A DNA stretch of 64,000 bases from Labia minor. Taxonomy: Eukaryota > Arthropoda > Insecta > Dermaptera > Spongiphoridae. The stretch lies in the NCBI GenBank assembly GCA_963082975.1, contig OY720348.1:69465719-69529718 (forward strand). Reading direction: 5' to 3'. Below are positions 42,430 to 55,534 of this stretch, in pieces. The position numbers were made by a program, and so were the translations under genes. Below the pieces are notes generated by a model. It was not told the DNA's origin, ran no database searches, and saw nothing but the letters and a program-made list of their open reading frames with translations. The stretch's first letter is position 1. Each line of letters begins with the position of its first letter.

Positions 42430-43725
42430 ACGTTTAAGGGCTATATGTTTTATGACTGTTTTTTTAATTTATATTCTTTCATAGTTCATAAGGAATAATT
42501 TTTTTAAAGTACCGAGCGGCGACTTGATGAACCAGGTACTTTATATTAATCAAAAAATTATTTTATTATACTGATAAATATTGTATATATTTATCTGTCT
42601 TTCTGATCTTGAAAATTGTCATCATATTATAAATATATGATTTTTTAATTCATATTCATTCAAAGTGATTTTAATGTTTATTTTTTAAAAGTACCAAACG
42701 CGGCGGCTCGGAAAACCAGGGGTACTAAATGTATAAACAAACTACAAGAGGGTCAAAATAAGATTATTTTTTAAAAAATCTTTTATAATTAAGAAAGGAC
42801 AAAATCCTTCTAGTAAATTTTTCCAGTTTCTAAATATTGTAATTTATAATTGAATTTATTTTAATTAAAAAAAAAACAACAACTTTTGTTAAGATTTAGG
42901 ATTTTTTTTTTAAATTCCTAACCACATAAAGATATAAATAATTTATTGAAATGAATGTACGAAATTTATACTCTAAATGGTTCATCTTAAAATAAAATAT
43001 TAAAAGAGAAAAAATTATGCTTTCAAAATAGAAAAAATAAAAGAAAAAAAGATCATTAATATTTATAAGAATAGTAGAATCAAAGAAAGAGAGGTGAAAG
43101 TGAAATGAAAGAGATATTATTTGAAATGAATGTTTGCAATCAATAAAAAAGTTATTGGGAAATTTAAGTAGGATTGAATGGGGGGTCTTAAAGAACAGAA
43201 CAAACAACGTTTGTGGGAAACAAAATGACATACGAAATGGCTTGACGGAATTGAAACAAAGAATTATATTGGCAAAGAAACATATATTCCTTGAGATTTA
43301 AATTCTTACTGAATTTTCAATATCATCTACACCAGAAATCGCCAACCCTACGGTCGCATTTCAGCCGCGATAACAATTTTTGTTGTCTGCTAGATTCATC
43401 ATATTTTTATAAATTATATTTATTTTCTAATAGTCAAAATAGTGTAAACCAGTAAAATGTGGTACATGTATTGTAAAGGAAAATTATAAACGCCATGGGG
43501 CGCTGTTGTCGGGCAATCAACCGGTCGCCCGATAACTGCGCCATCTGACGTTTACTACTGCTTGTACCTTATAACCTGATTAGTGGTACATCCAGTATTA
43601 TAGTTACTTTAATAACGAAATCATTTTAGTAGTACATGAATTTTTTGATGGAAGTTTCTTTGGTACCAACATGAAAAAGTTTGAAAAACTCTGGTGTAAA
43701 CCATTGTATTAATAAAATACATTCC
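42430..43725. other. no gene; two copies of an accgagcggcg motif
   Basis: Motif copies at about 42511 and 42694 (see findings). A possible hAT-like pair of ends (accagaaatcgccaac near 43331; inward accagagtttttcaaac ending near 43700) lacks a matching target duplication. Confidence 0.4.
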
Positions 43726-43731
43726 TTAATA

Positions 43732-44168
43732 TACGAGGGTGGGGTGAAAAGTTTCCGGCCTGACCAAGAAAAACGATGTTTTAAAAATTTTTTTTTTTTT
43801 TTTGCTTTATTTTTCAACCTGTACGATGTCAGCTGAACGTGTGCGAAATATTTTGCACAAGCCTTTGAACATGGAAAGCTGTGTGCAACGTGGTTGCCGC
43901 GTTTGCTAACGTTAGACTAAAAATTGCTTCGAAAAACCATTTCTACCGACAATTTGGCGCTGTAGGCGTAATCCAAACGAATTTTTCCGTCGATTCATAA
44001 CTCTTGATGAGACTTAAATTAAATTAAATTTAATTAATTAACTAAATTAGAGCACCGTTATGAGAAATGTATCATTGTTGATGGTATGTTGATAAATAAT
44101 GCAAAAAAAAAAATTTAAAAACATCTTTTTTCTTGATCAGGCCGGAACCTTTTCACCCCACCCTCGTA
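43732..44168 (+). mobile_element. internally deleted mariner, 437 bp
   Basis: Termini TACGAGGGTGGGGTGAAAAG, continuing TTTCCGGCC, and a matching inverted right end, with TA at 43730-43731 and 44169-44170. Plus-strand remnants encode part of the N-terminal region, NPNEFFRRFITLDET (first catalytic Asp) and a C-terminal KCIIVDG-like stretch. The middle of the transposase is missing. Confidence 0.88.
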
Positions 44169-44369
44169 TATTATAAATATATTTTTATATGCAGTTTGAG
44201 GAGGTGTGATGCACTTCCAAAGTGACTCGCGAGGTCCTTCTCTGATTTAGATATAAAAATATAAAATATGTATAATATATAAAAAATATAAATAATTGCC
44301 CTCCTTTTTCCCCTCAACTAATTAATATATTGTTATAAAATTAAAATGCAATATACATACATGTATATG

Positions 44370-44435
44370 GGTACTTGAGGGAATTTGGAGAAAATAAAAA
44401 TTGGAAGGAAGTAGCTCAGGATAGTTCCTTCACCC
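44370..44435 (+). pseudogene. LINE C-terminal fragment
   Basis: YLREFGENKNWKEVAQDS, a short match to the ORF2 end. Confidence 0.5.
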
Positions 44436-44439
44436 ACAA

Positions 44440-45950
44440 ATTATCAGAGAAACAGAAAAATAAATAAATATCGATAGAGCAATTTTATTTAAAAATCAAA
44501 CAATATTTTAAATTTAATACTATTATTTTAATACAAGTTAATTAAAATTTTTACTTTGTAGAGAATTTTTTTAAACTTTTTTTTTTTATCATTATTCATT
44601 TTTGATGTAAATTATCTTTCATTATACTAAATTAAAATATTAAAAATATTTTAATTTATTAATTAGCAGGATGAACAAACCAAAAGGGATACAAAAAATC
44701 TGGTTTAAAAACAAATAAAAAAAAAATATAAAATTAAAATGAAATCTAATAAATCTTTCGAAGGGAAGGGAAAAAGCTACCAATACATTAAACATTTTTG
44801 TTTATTCTTTGTTTATAAATTAATTATATTCTTAAATTATGATAAGAAAAAAAGATGAAGGGAAGGCTCATCAATTATCTTGAATAGAAAAAATTGAATT
44901 ATAAATAAAGTGAAAGTTTATTTGGAAAAACGCCATTGGAACGCTTATATCAATGCTTGTGTTCAGATGCAAAAAATTTGTTAAAGAAAATCCCACGTCT
45001 AATACCAATCAATATTGATGGTGATGATCGGTTTCTAATGGGAAATTATAATAAGAATATAAGTTGATTACTTTAAGTTCTTCAATCTTTTTCTATTTAT
45101 TTATTTATCTATTTATTCTTTTACATATATATATAAAGGAGAAAAAGTGGTTTATTCAAGTTATGCTTCTTATTTATTTATGAATTATGAATATTTATAC
45201 ATTAAAAATCTTCCAATGTTGTCGGGAACCATTCATCGATTCATTTTCCCCATCTCCATGAATCATAGCAGTACTCAACTTTTGAAATATCGTTGGAGCA
45301 TGTTCACCATAAACTTCACAAATTGTTATAATTCAGTAACAGTTTTCTTTAAATAAAGACAAAAAAAATTAATTCTGTACAATTTTCAACTTATTAAACA
45401 TTACCATGCCAAATTTTTTTTAACTCGATACTTCTGAACATTAACTCTTGTTAATGGTATAACAAAATGGCAAAAGTATAAAAATTTTTATACTCAACTC
45501 TACATTGTCCCAAATTTTAAACTTTTAAACTTAGTTTACACCATTAAGTATAACGAATGACAAAAAGGATTGTCCAGTTTTTTTAACAACGTTTGTGTGT
45601 TAAAAACAGAATTCAGTCTATAAACAATAAAAAATTTATTATATTTAATTTCAATGTGGTTTTACTTTAATATCTGTTATTGGTACTTAATACGTTTCAT
45701 GAAAATGCAATGAATAATAATTTAATTTTCATACTATTGTTTCTTTTTTTATATTTTTTTGATTGAAACATCCAGAGAACTTGCTGATATTTCAATGGCA
45801 TGGGCACTTCAAAAGCTAGATCCGTCATAGCTAAATAACATCAAAATCGAGAAAATTGATTATGACTTTCATGCTTAATTGAACATTAAAATGAAAAAAA
45901 ATATAATAAAAATATATTTGTGACGTCAGATCCAGTGCCTAGGTGTGAAG
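44440..45950. other. AT-rich, no gene seen
   Basis: No recognised repeat or coding frame. The 69-codon frame at 45147-45356 shows no domain. Confidence 0.45.
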
Positions 45951-45955
45951 AGCGC

Positions 45956-46149
45956 CGAAGGTGGGGAACCTTTTTACCATTAGAGGCCACATTTAAATTT
46001 AGGCACCAATAAGAGAGGCCGCATAAACTGATTTATCTAAGAAAGTGACTTTTGTGAAATTATTATAGCTTTTCTATAGGTTTATCAATTTATTTATCAA
46101 ATAATATGAATACAAGAAACTCGCGGAGGCCGCAGGTTCCCCACCTCTG
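45956..46149. mobile_element. hAT-type MITE, about 194 bp
   Basis: Left gaaggtggggaacctttttacc-type end and right (inward) CAGAGGTGGGGAACCTGCGG. aggcc blocks lie near both ends. No matching target duplication found, so the left boundary may be damaged. Confidence 0.6.
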
Positions 46150-46449
46150 ATAAATATATTTGAATGTGTAAAAACTGTCCACGAGATGGGTATTCCGATT
46201 TCTCAGAATCGACTACAAATTCCAATTTAGTCACCATAGTCCATAATTTGGACTATGATCTACCACCCTACCAGATTTAGTGTTCTGCGACTATTTCCTG
46301 TTTGTTAATCTGCAGAAATGGGTGCTAAGAGATTTGGGTCATAGAAAGAGTCCATCATTGAAACAAACTCCTATTTTGTGAACCTTAAACAATTTATTAT
46401 TTTGAAGGAATAAAAAGATTGGAAAAACGGTGGATTAAATATATCGATC

Positions 46450-46543
46450 TAAAAAGAGACTAGGTTGGGAAAAAAGGCTTATTTGCCAAAAAAAATATAT
46501 CTTTTATTCAACAAGTCACTGCGTTATCAAACTACCCTCGTAT
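46450..46543 (-). mobile_element. solo mariner end
   Basis: The minus strand starts tatacgagggtagtttgata, a mariner-type terminus, followed by gcagtgacttgttgaataaa. The opposite end is not found nearby. Confidence 0.5.
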
Positions 46544-46997
46544 ATCCAATAAGTAATTAGCAATTAATTATAATTGAAAAATCAAAGTTTAATGAATTAT
46601 TAATAATCCATAAAAAGTGTAAATACCGCTGAAGGAGGTCATATATCCAATATTCCTGTTTTTTCTATTCTATTCTATGATATTCAAATGAAGCATTCTT
46701 CTTCTTATGATAATTTCAATATATTTTTGGAAAATAAATGTTTTCTTTTCTTGCAAATAAACTACGATGGAAGGGGGTGGTTCTAGGATGGGTTGAGTGC
46801 AAAAGGTTGAAGTGGCCGAGTACACCTCGTCACGCCACAACTGTTTAACTGAACAACAAGATAGTAATTTTCAGAGGAAATTCTTATTGTTATAATTTTA
46901 ATTCATGATAGTATAATTATATTATGAATATTTAAGTTGAAAGCATCATTTCCATCTTTTTCCAACCCGGGAAGGGACTAAATATAAAATAATAGCG

Positions 46998-47245
46998 GCC
47001 GATTTGCGTGCCGGGTGGTTAGGTGGCCAATCCTCGAGAGGTTCAATCTACCACTTTAATTTCGACACGGAAATGAAAAGAGGTGGCCTTAGCGAAGTGA
47101 TTGCGTGGTGAAGCCAAACATTCGTGTTGAAGGAGAGTTAATGATCTTATGAAGCCAGTGGAAGAGATAAGAAGATGGCCCCTTTTGCATAAATCGAAAA
47201 AAAAAAAATTAAAAAAAAAAAACAGCAAAGGACGCATAACTACTA
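46998..47245 (+). mobile_element. tRNA-related SINE-like sequence (SINE-2)
   Basis: gtggttaggtgg resembles an A box and gaggttcaatctacc a B box, but they are only about 13 bp apart (a tRNA has about 30-40), so any tRNA head is deleted. It ends in an A-rich tract at 47200-47222. The following sequence (47260-47400) shares tgggttggtcgtgtctcg- and ggtgggagaatcag-like blocks with 57040-57110. Confidence 0.4.
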
Positions 47246-47427
47246 CCTAGATGATTATAATTAATGGGTTGGTCGTGTCTCGGGAGAAGATTCATTAAGG
47301 GTTCATTCTCCCGTGACAAATTCCAAGCACACCGGCAACGCTTGCTCTTTAAATCTTATTCGAAATGGTGGGAGAATCAGTTTTATTTAAGATGCTTCAT
47401 GTTTGGATCACAAGTCCGTTTTTTTAC

Positions 47428-47535
47428 TATCTCGCCAGAGATAGTATTGCGATCACGAAAATTTTCGATGTTGAGATTTTAATGTTTTTATACGTTTTGA
47501 AGGTTCCTGAATCATTTCACTAAGTTTGAGATAAA

Positions 47536-47589
<54 letters not shown>

Positions 47590-47735
47590 GACAAGATTAC
47601 GCAAAAACGGTTTGAGCTAGAATGATGAAATTTGGTACATGGACATTATTCAAAATTCATAGTTTTCTATCAACTTTTGAGAATTGTAGCTCAACCGAAA
47701 GAGGGTCATTACCTACAAAGTTTTTACGCTTCTAT
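47428..47735 (-). mobile_element. microsatellite-bearing element, minus copy
   Basis: From ACTATCTCGCCAGAGATAGT (a perfect 8-bp-arm hairpin in its own right) through ctgaatcatttcactaagtt, the (GT)n tract at 47541-47580 and gcaaaaacggtttgagctag to ggtcattacctac. It joins directly to the inverted block at 47731. Confidence 0.65.
47541..47580. repeat. (GT)n microsatellite
   Basis: About 20 GT units inside the element. Other copies have 3-8 units at the same place. Confidence 0.9.
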
Positions 47736-48807
47736 AATCAGTCTTGTTTTTTCGACTAAATTTACAATTTCTGAGTCGAAGATGAGAAAAAAGAAAAAAA
47801 AGGAATATATTAAAGGAATTTAGAAATAAATACATAAATTAAGGAAATGTAGAGAAATGAACATCCGATCAATCATGTCAACTATAATAGAACAGAATAT
47901 TTTCTAATGTATATTGAAATATATTTTCTATATCTTCTATACTTCTATTTTCATTTTAAGAATATGATAATAAAAAACAATCCAATTTATAAAAATGATT
48001 TATAATTATTACTTAATTATCAATAGAAATAATTAGTTATTTAAAAAAAGTGTAAAATCAATAATGTAAGGTCAGCAGATTTTAACTAACAAGTGGCATT
48101 ATCATCTCATGTATTTTATAAGAATATTAAATAAGAAAATTTCAGTATCAAATATCTTTTTGTTTTTGAGTTACATTATATACACATAGACAACCAAAAC
48201 TTTTTACTATCTCGCCATAGATAGTATTGCGATCATTAAAATTTTCGATGTCAAGATTTTGATGTTTTTTATGTTTTGAAGGTTCCTGAGTCATTATCAC
48301 TAAGGTTGAGAAAAATGTCTGTGTGTGTTTGTATGTATGTTGAAAAGATTACGCAAAAACAGTTTGAGCTAGAATAATGAAATTTGGTACACGGGCATTA
48401 TTCAAAATTTGTAGTTTTCAATCAATCAACTTTTGAGAAATGTAGCTCATCTGGAAGAGGGTCATTACATACCACGTTTTCATTTTTTTCCTCTAAAGTG
48501 ACCTTAAAAATAAAGATATAAGTTTGATATTTTTTTCACATGATTAAAAATTGTATAAAACTGCTATATATAGAATATCAGCTTGATTGAATCGCTGAAA
48601 GTACCGGAATTAATTTTTTAACACATGACTGACATCACGCGCCAGCACGTGACGTGGTGCCATCAACAAAGAGCCAAACACGCGCTGTTTTAATAAATAT
48701 TATTTATTAATTTTAATTTATAATTAATTAAATTTAATTTAAATATAATATATGTTAATTAATCCAATTCAAATTTGCGAGATAGTCGAATGGAGACACT
48801 CCAGCTA
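47731..48807 (-). repeat. inverted copy of 32207-33290
   Basis: See 32207-33290. Near-identical, including the element at 48203-48807, which has a hairpin ACTATCT-cgccat-AGATAGT at its start and GCGAGATAGT near 48777. Confidence 0.88.
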
Positions 48808-48809
48808 AT

Positions 48810-50235
48810 TTTTTCTTCTACGACCACCACCACCAACATCACTACCACCACCTCGAAACACTTTACTTTTTCCACTAACACCACCATCTGCAAACACTTT
48901 CCAAAATAGAATATCACTAATGAAAATATCTCCCATGCGTTTACGATAATTTGATTTATCCGAGCGAGAATATACAATATCCATTGTCTAGCCAGTGGTG
49001 TACCATCCAATACGGATATTCATCCTCTTTCAATTTTATACACAGATAAAATGAACAAAAATACGGATATTATATAAAATGGAATCGATTATTCGACTGT
49101 CAGGCGTAAAAACAATTATTTTATAACTTTAATTAATTTCAAAAATAAACTCAATTATTTGTATTTATTTGGAATATTATATTATTATGATTACGTGATT
49201 TTATGAATTTAGTACTGACTTTTTGTCGCATTTATTAAATTAAAAACAAAAAAAAACAAAAAAACAACAAAAAACAAATATACATCCGAAATAAATTATT
49301 TTAAATAAAAATAAATGAGTTGAACTGTAATGAGATATTACTCATATTTAGTTATTTATCATGTCTGATAATTAGAGAAAAAAAATAAATAATCAATTTG
49401 CTGATATTTAAAATTTATTTACCCCCTTCACCTTTAATATATACTATAATATTTTATATAGCTTGTAACAATATTATAGAAAAGTGTGTTATACTTTTAA
49501 ATATTATATTTTATATCAAAAAAGTAACATGATTATTAAAAAAAACAATTATCTACTTATTCAATGAATTTGTATTAATATTTACACTATTTTTATATTA
49601 AATTTGATTAACAATTGATCAAATCAAGTTTATTTGGAAATTTAATCTGAAAATGTTTTTTATTAACAATTTTCAATTTATAAATGAAATTGAAAATTAA
49701 TAATACAATCAATTGGTTAAAGTTAAGTTATTAAAAACACACGGTTTTAAGTTTCAAGATAAATTTTGATTATGTAAACTTTATTTTCATTTCGACAGTC
49801 AAGTCATTATCAGAAGTATAGTACAAACCTATTCTTTATTTGTCTTTTTTAGTAAAATTTTAATTAAGGTATGCTTTTAAATTCTTTTTTAAAGAGACAG
49901 GTGATAGTTGGCATGAACGTTTTATTCCCTGCTTTCACTCATTCAGTCAACTTGCTAGAAGGGAAAGTATTTAAAGGTGTATTATCCATCGTTAGTTTAC
50001 GCTGCTTGGAAGCTTCACAAAGCAAGGACCCCTTTTTTTGTTCTGGATAACATACGGATAGGATTTAGGCACTGAGATGATGGTGGCTTGAAAAATAGTG
50101 ATTAACTTGATTGCAAATTGAAATTAACTTTTAATTCATTAAAATGTTTTCTTGTTAAAGAGATCGTTTACAAATTGAACCACATCTATATTTCTTATGG
50201 TTTTCGAGAAATCAATAAAATACAAGTATAAAAAT
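48810..50235. other. AT-rich, no gene seen
   Basis: A ccaccacc-rich patch at 48820-48850 gives a low-complexity Val-rich minus frame that is not convincing. Otherwise nothing is recognised. Confidence 0.45.
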
Positions 50236-50239
50236 GAAT

Positions 50240-50405
50240 TCTGAAAGGATAGAGCCTATCAAGTCGGTTGCCGACCGTGAATGATAAATGTGTTATATAT
50301 TCAGTACAACGGACCCTCTCCACCTCTATCTTGATCGGAGGCCGCTACTTTTTATTTAAGTAGCTTCTTAATTTTGATCACTTAGGCTGTCACTACGTAC
50401 ATCTT
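50240..50405 (-). mobile_element. SINE-1 fragment, minus
   Basis: Blocks agcctatcaagtcggttg, cagtacaacgga, atcttgatcggaggc and actttttatttaagtagctt match the SINE-1 body. Confidence 0.65.
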
Positions 50406-50409
50406 TCCT

Positions 50410-51575
50410 GACATTGTAATATTTTCATAAGCATTCATCGAATGCCCGAAATAAATATCTTTTAAATTAATTATTACAATTAGATCAATCTCTAAAAGGT
50501 GAATTTAAAGTTCTTTTTCAGATTTAGATATATATATATATATATATATAATACGATAATTGTAATTTTCTATTTACTGGACGATTTTAAGGATTTCTTG
50601 TTCAATTCTCATGATAATAGAAATTAATTGAGAGAAATTCTTGGCAGATTCGTATGACTTTTAAGTTTCGGACTAACCATGCATGATTGATCCTTGCTCA
50701 ATCTCTTGAACCAGCTCTATTATTAGAAGTTGTAACGTAGTAGCTTACATTCAGAAAATAAAATTATTTATTTAAGACACATGATGTCCTAAAGTAAAAT
50801 ATTTATCTTTCAAGAGTAATTTGACAGTATTTTATCAAAATTAGTTAGAAATATATTTAGCTTTTTCTCCTTGTGTTTTTAATATAAATTATAATTAATT
50901 TACTTCCAACTTAAAATTAAAAAATAAGTATAAATAAATAAATATATTTATATATATATTTTTTTAATATCCAGAGTATTCTCTTTATTCTCTTCTTAAA
51001 CTTGAATCCTTCTATAATAGGGTGATTAGAAATTCACTAATTCAATTGAGTTTAATTTTCAGGAAATCTTGGAAACACTCCAAAACAAATATCCAAGATT
51101 TATATCTACAATTAGTCCTTTATTGCTTTGGTTTCCAACATTTCCATCTTCGAGTCTGTTCATACCCAAAGGCGATGTCTACAAAAGTTCCACTCGCTTT
51201 ACTTTGCAAATAATTACCATTTTTCAATTAAGTAAAGTAACAATTTTAAACTATAGATTTTTTTTAAAAAAAAAGAATATACTGCTGGTTTCTTTTCATT
51301 GTCGTCTCGTTTGGTAAAGAGACTACAATTTTTATTATCAACAAAAATTATCGTTTCGATAGTAGTCAGTCAGGTTGAAGGAAGAGAGGAAGAAATGTTT
51401 GTCATCACCTGTCATAAATATGATGGATTGTTAATTATTCATAAAGAACAGATCCCTAAGAAACAATTATGGATTGTTTAATTATATTTCTTTAGGTAAA
51501 CCTTTAAATAATCATCAAATTAATTTGTAATTTCAATAATGAAATAAGAACTAGATAAATGATCTTTCAAGCCTG
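50410..51575. other. AT-rich, no convincing gene
   Basis: Overlapping 60-80-codon frames at 51022-51481 contain no known motif. (TA)n at 50529-50551. Confidence 0.4.
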
Positions 51576-51579
51576 TTGA

Positions 51580-51755
51580 TTTTAATTCTAATAAAAAAAC
51601 CTCTGACTGTACATCCTACGCAAGTACAACGCCTATCAAGTCTGTTATATTAATTAGATATCCTATAATCAGTAAAACGGATCCTATGAACCTTTACCTT
51701 GATTTTCTTGATCGGAGGCGCCTCTTTTTATCAAGTAGCTTCTTAACTTGTCCGT
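51580..51755 (-). mobile_element. SINE-1 fragment, minus
   Basis: Begins ctctgactgtacatcctacg and continues through gcctatcaagtc, ttaccttgattttcttgatc and atcaagtagcttcttaac. Confidence 0.7.
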
Positions 51756-52280
51756 CTGTCCGTACGACCATTGTGTTTCCGTATAGACCTGTCATACCTT
51801 GAACGGCTCAACAAATTTTGATAAAATTTGTTATATTTACTTAATGCATCAGTAACATGAATTCATCAACTTTTGGTGTATATCAGGAAACCGGAAGTGG
51901 GAGTTTACAAAGTATTAATTTTATATTCATTGTCCCAAAATATTTCACTTAAAATATGGTAGTAATTAATTATTGAGTAATTAAACTAAAAATAAAAACC
52001 AAGATAATATAATTTAGTCATTCTAATTCAAATTTTAAAAACATTTTTTTTATACTTTATATATAAATGTTGTTTGGAAATTAATTTATTTCAAATCGTC
52101 GGTCGGTTCTGTACCTGGCCACAGCTCATTTACTTTTAAGTGTTATTCATACATTGAAAACCGATTTAAAAAATAAACTCATACCCCGTCTACATCAAAA
52201 AGTAAAAGAGTTGCTATGTTTTTTATAATTCTATTGTATATTTTTACTGACCGACGATAGTAAGGGAGGTATTTTTTCAT
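51755..52280 (-). repeat. dispersed repeat family 2, minus copy
   Basis: gtccgtctgtccgtacgacc, aacttttggtgtatatcagg and aaaccggaagtgggagttta correspond to the reverse complement of 38290-39000. It ends at the gaccgacgatagtaagggag block also seen at 59135-59160. Confidence 0.75.
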
Positions 52281-52429
52281 TTTTTGTTTTTAATATACAT
52301 TGCATTTTAATAAGTATTTTATTTAATTTATTAAACATTTATATATATAGTTAATAAATAATTGATTATGCAATTAAAAATTGAATAGGTTTCATAACAT
52401 TAAAAATAAATTTGAATATAATACATAGA

Positions 52430-53230
52430 AACATTCAGTCAGGGTAACGAGTAGTTTCTTTTTATTACGAGGGCCATTCAACAGACAAAGAGACAAATTC
52501 TATAATTTTAAAACTATTCAATGAATATGTCTCTTTACTTATTGAATCATCCTCGGATATAATCTTAATGAAAAAGAAAACTACTTCAGGGAATAGCGTC
52601 CCTGCCCTCACGTGAGCTCATGATTTTTCTGCCATTAGTGGAGAAATCATGTCCTTGCCCCTCTCCCTTACTACTCCCTACCCTCACCAAAAAAAATCCA
52701 TTTTCTTTGGATGAAAGAGAATACCATTCATCGATTCATTAATAAAGAAAAAAAAATGAAATCTTCATCGTTAAGGTATGCTCTATTCATTCTTATCTTA
52801 TAAATGCATTTCTCACTCCTCTTCTCCCCCCCCCCTTCTTTGTGCATCTCGCACTCCTTTTTAGTGACTTATAAGATGAAAATTAGCATATATTATATTT
52901 CTTTATGATTTGCATGTTATATATCAACTATTCGATGTTTCTCTTGGAAAAGTCATGTCCTTCACCCTTGGGACAATTTCAACCCTTTCAATTACTCTTC
53001 TCTACCCAATCTAAAAAAAATATATTTTATTTGGATGAATAACTCCTTTGATAGATTCATTAGTAAAGAAAAAAACAATGAAATCTTCTCTGTTGAGGTA
53101 GACTCTACTCATTCTTATGGTAACTTATACTATATATATACATTTCAATCCTAACCTCCTTAGGGGATTTCTCGCAATTTTGACCAGCAAAACCTTGTAA
53201 TTTACGAGTGAGACAGACATCTAATAGTCT
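52430..53230. repeat. dispersed repeat, relative of 19690-20340
   Basis: Contains two successive versions of the block (52580-52790 and about 52925-53100), each with a ttggatgaa...attcattaa(t/g)taaaga...atgaaatcttc order. The GC-rich hairpin of the earlier copy is absent. Confidence 0.6.
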
Positions 53231-53669
53231 CGGAGGAGCTCACCCCTCTCCAGTGACTCTTATAAAGAGAAAATTAGCAACTCATATATTCATATGTATA
53301 CTATATTATATAAATATATATAAAAATTGTCGTTTATTGAGGCTTAGTATGGGTTGGGTTATTAAAAAACATGGGTTTAATATATATATATATATATGTA
53401 TATATATTCTTGAAGATTAGTAATATCTTAACATTTGATGTTTACTTGTTTATAAAAATAGATTCCAAAATATTATAAAATAGGCAGTAAATTAGACGGC
53501 GAGACAATAAAGTCGAATTTTCGTCAGATTTTAAATAAAATGGATTTTTAGTTTAATAAAAATAAAAAAAAATATAATTCATATTTATACTTTAAATAAA
53601 CATTTCTTTCTAATAATCACTATACCACAAAATATTAATTATAAAACGTATGTAAGATTTTAATTAAGT

Positions 53670-55530
53670 TTGTATAATTTTACGATGCTTCCTTTATTAA
53701 ATATTAATTTTTGAATTTTGACAAATGGAAATTAAAATTCACCGCCATTGGATTGACCGCTTACAACGAATACAATCTTTTAATTCGTTTTAATTATTCT
53801 TTGCTTATGTCATCGATTGGATTCCATTAATTCTTTTAAATGTATTAATTATATTTTTCTTCATAGTATAATTATTTCAATTTCAAGATATATTTATAAT
53901 TGAAATTCTCATATTTATAATCATTAATGATATATTTTTATTTTATATCTTGAAATATGAATTCTAATAGAAAAAATACTTCATTCCAACCAACATATTC
54001 AATTCATTCCTATTATGATAAGAACGTAGAATTAAAAAATTCTTCAGTGTTTTCATTGAAAAATATCTTATCAATATATTTATTATTATTATTTATATAA
54101 TTTCAATCGTGCATTGATATTGTATTCTTTGTTTGCAGTTCCATGGTAACAAAATTCCTTTTATTTGAATGAAGAAGAAAACTTATCAAAGATAAAATTC
54201 TCAAAATTAGAGGCTTTATTAATGATTCATTTTTATATATATATATATATATTTATATATCAATCTTATTATACTTCCTGCAAACCAACAACACATCAAC
54301 AACCATTCATATTATGAATTCAAAAATTCCATAACATATTTATAAGTTTTTTCATTGAAAACTATCGTATCTATATAATTATTATTATTTATATAATTTC
54401 AATATAGTGCATTCACACACACACAAGTAAGTGACATGCCATTTCTATTCTTCTATTGAAGTTGCATGGTATTAAATATTGGTAATTGTATAAACTGGTC
54501 ATCCAATCATGGATTTGGATAAAACTTTACCACTGGTTTCCTCTTTTAATTCCAAATAAACTTTTCTTATACAATTGTTGCGTGTTGCTTCTAGTTTACG
54601 AGATAAAAAGGATTAAAGTTTGCCAGGTTAGCTTATTATGAACCTCGAAATATGATACCATTAAGTAATGTTTTATTGACTAATTCACTAATTATTCACA
54701 TATTCTTAATTTTCGGTTGTTTTTTTTTGGTTCGGTTTGGATATAGGGGGAAATTATTTAATTAATTAATTTTTCAATTTTTCTATATCTAATCTGAACT
54801 GAAAAAAAACACCAAAAAATTAGTGGAGCCCTCTGATGGTCAAATTAATATAACATTGTAACTAAATAATTAGAATTTCAAGGAATTTATATGCAAACTT
54901 CTATCCTTTTTATCTCGTAAACTAGAAGCGACCCGCAAAAATTGTATAAGAAAAGTTTATTTGGAATTAAAAAAGGAACCCACTGGTAAAGTTTTATCCA
55001 AATCCATGATATAAAGACTAATTTGAATAATTACGGTAAATTTACTTATATGTATAAAACCCTTCTTTTAATTTATTAAATATCTCAAAAAAATATGAAA
55101 AAGAATTATTTGAATTGCTCTTTAAATATATATAATTAAAGCAATTATCCAAAAGTTTGTTTTCAGATAGCAACTCAACTCAAACTCAACAAATCATTCT
55201 TCAACTTACATCTGGTATATTAAGTTGCACTTTTGAGCTTCTTTCTACTTCGATACTACTACTACTAACAATAACAAATAACGAATTCATTAATTAATTT
55301 TATTAAATAACACAAGTAGAACATCAAATAATCGTGAAATAAGTAAAATAAAAATATAATTCTTGTCAACCAACAACAAACGCATCAACATCTTTCCATA
55401 TTATGATAAGAACTTTGAATTAAAAAATTCTTCGACATATTGATTAATCTTTTCATTAAAAATATATATTACTTATATATTTATTATAATATTATTAGTT
55501 ATATAATTTCAATCGTGCATTCAAGTAAGT
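53670..55530. repeat. 1.86-kb segment, direct duplicate of 21140-22985
   Basis: Nearly identical to the earlier copy, including the foldback element at 54506-55010. Small differences include a 6-base insertion (aactca) near 55180. Downstream similarity fades after gacatgccatttctattt. Confidence 0.87.
54506..55010. mobile_element. foldback element, second copy
   Basis: ATCATGGATTTGG and CCAAATCCATGAT ends with about 115-bp imperfect inverted arms, as at 21978-22481. Confidence 0.75.
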
Positions 55531-55534
55531 GACA

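Noticed and set aside
42896-43231. 111-codon minus frame
   Set aside because: Phe/Ile/Leu/Ser-rich translation of AT-rich DNA with no domain, no splice context and no similar copy.
43331-43700. hAT MITE with accagaaatcgcc / accagagtttttc ends
   Set aside because: Only a few terminal bases agree and the 8-bp flanks (catctaca, tgtaaacc) do not match.
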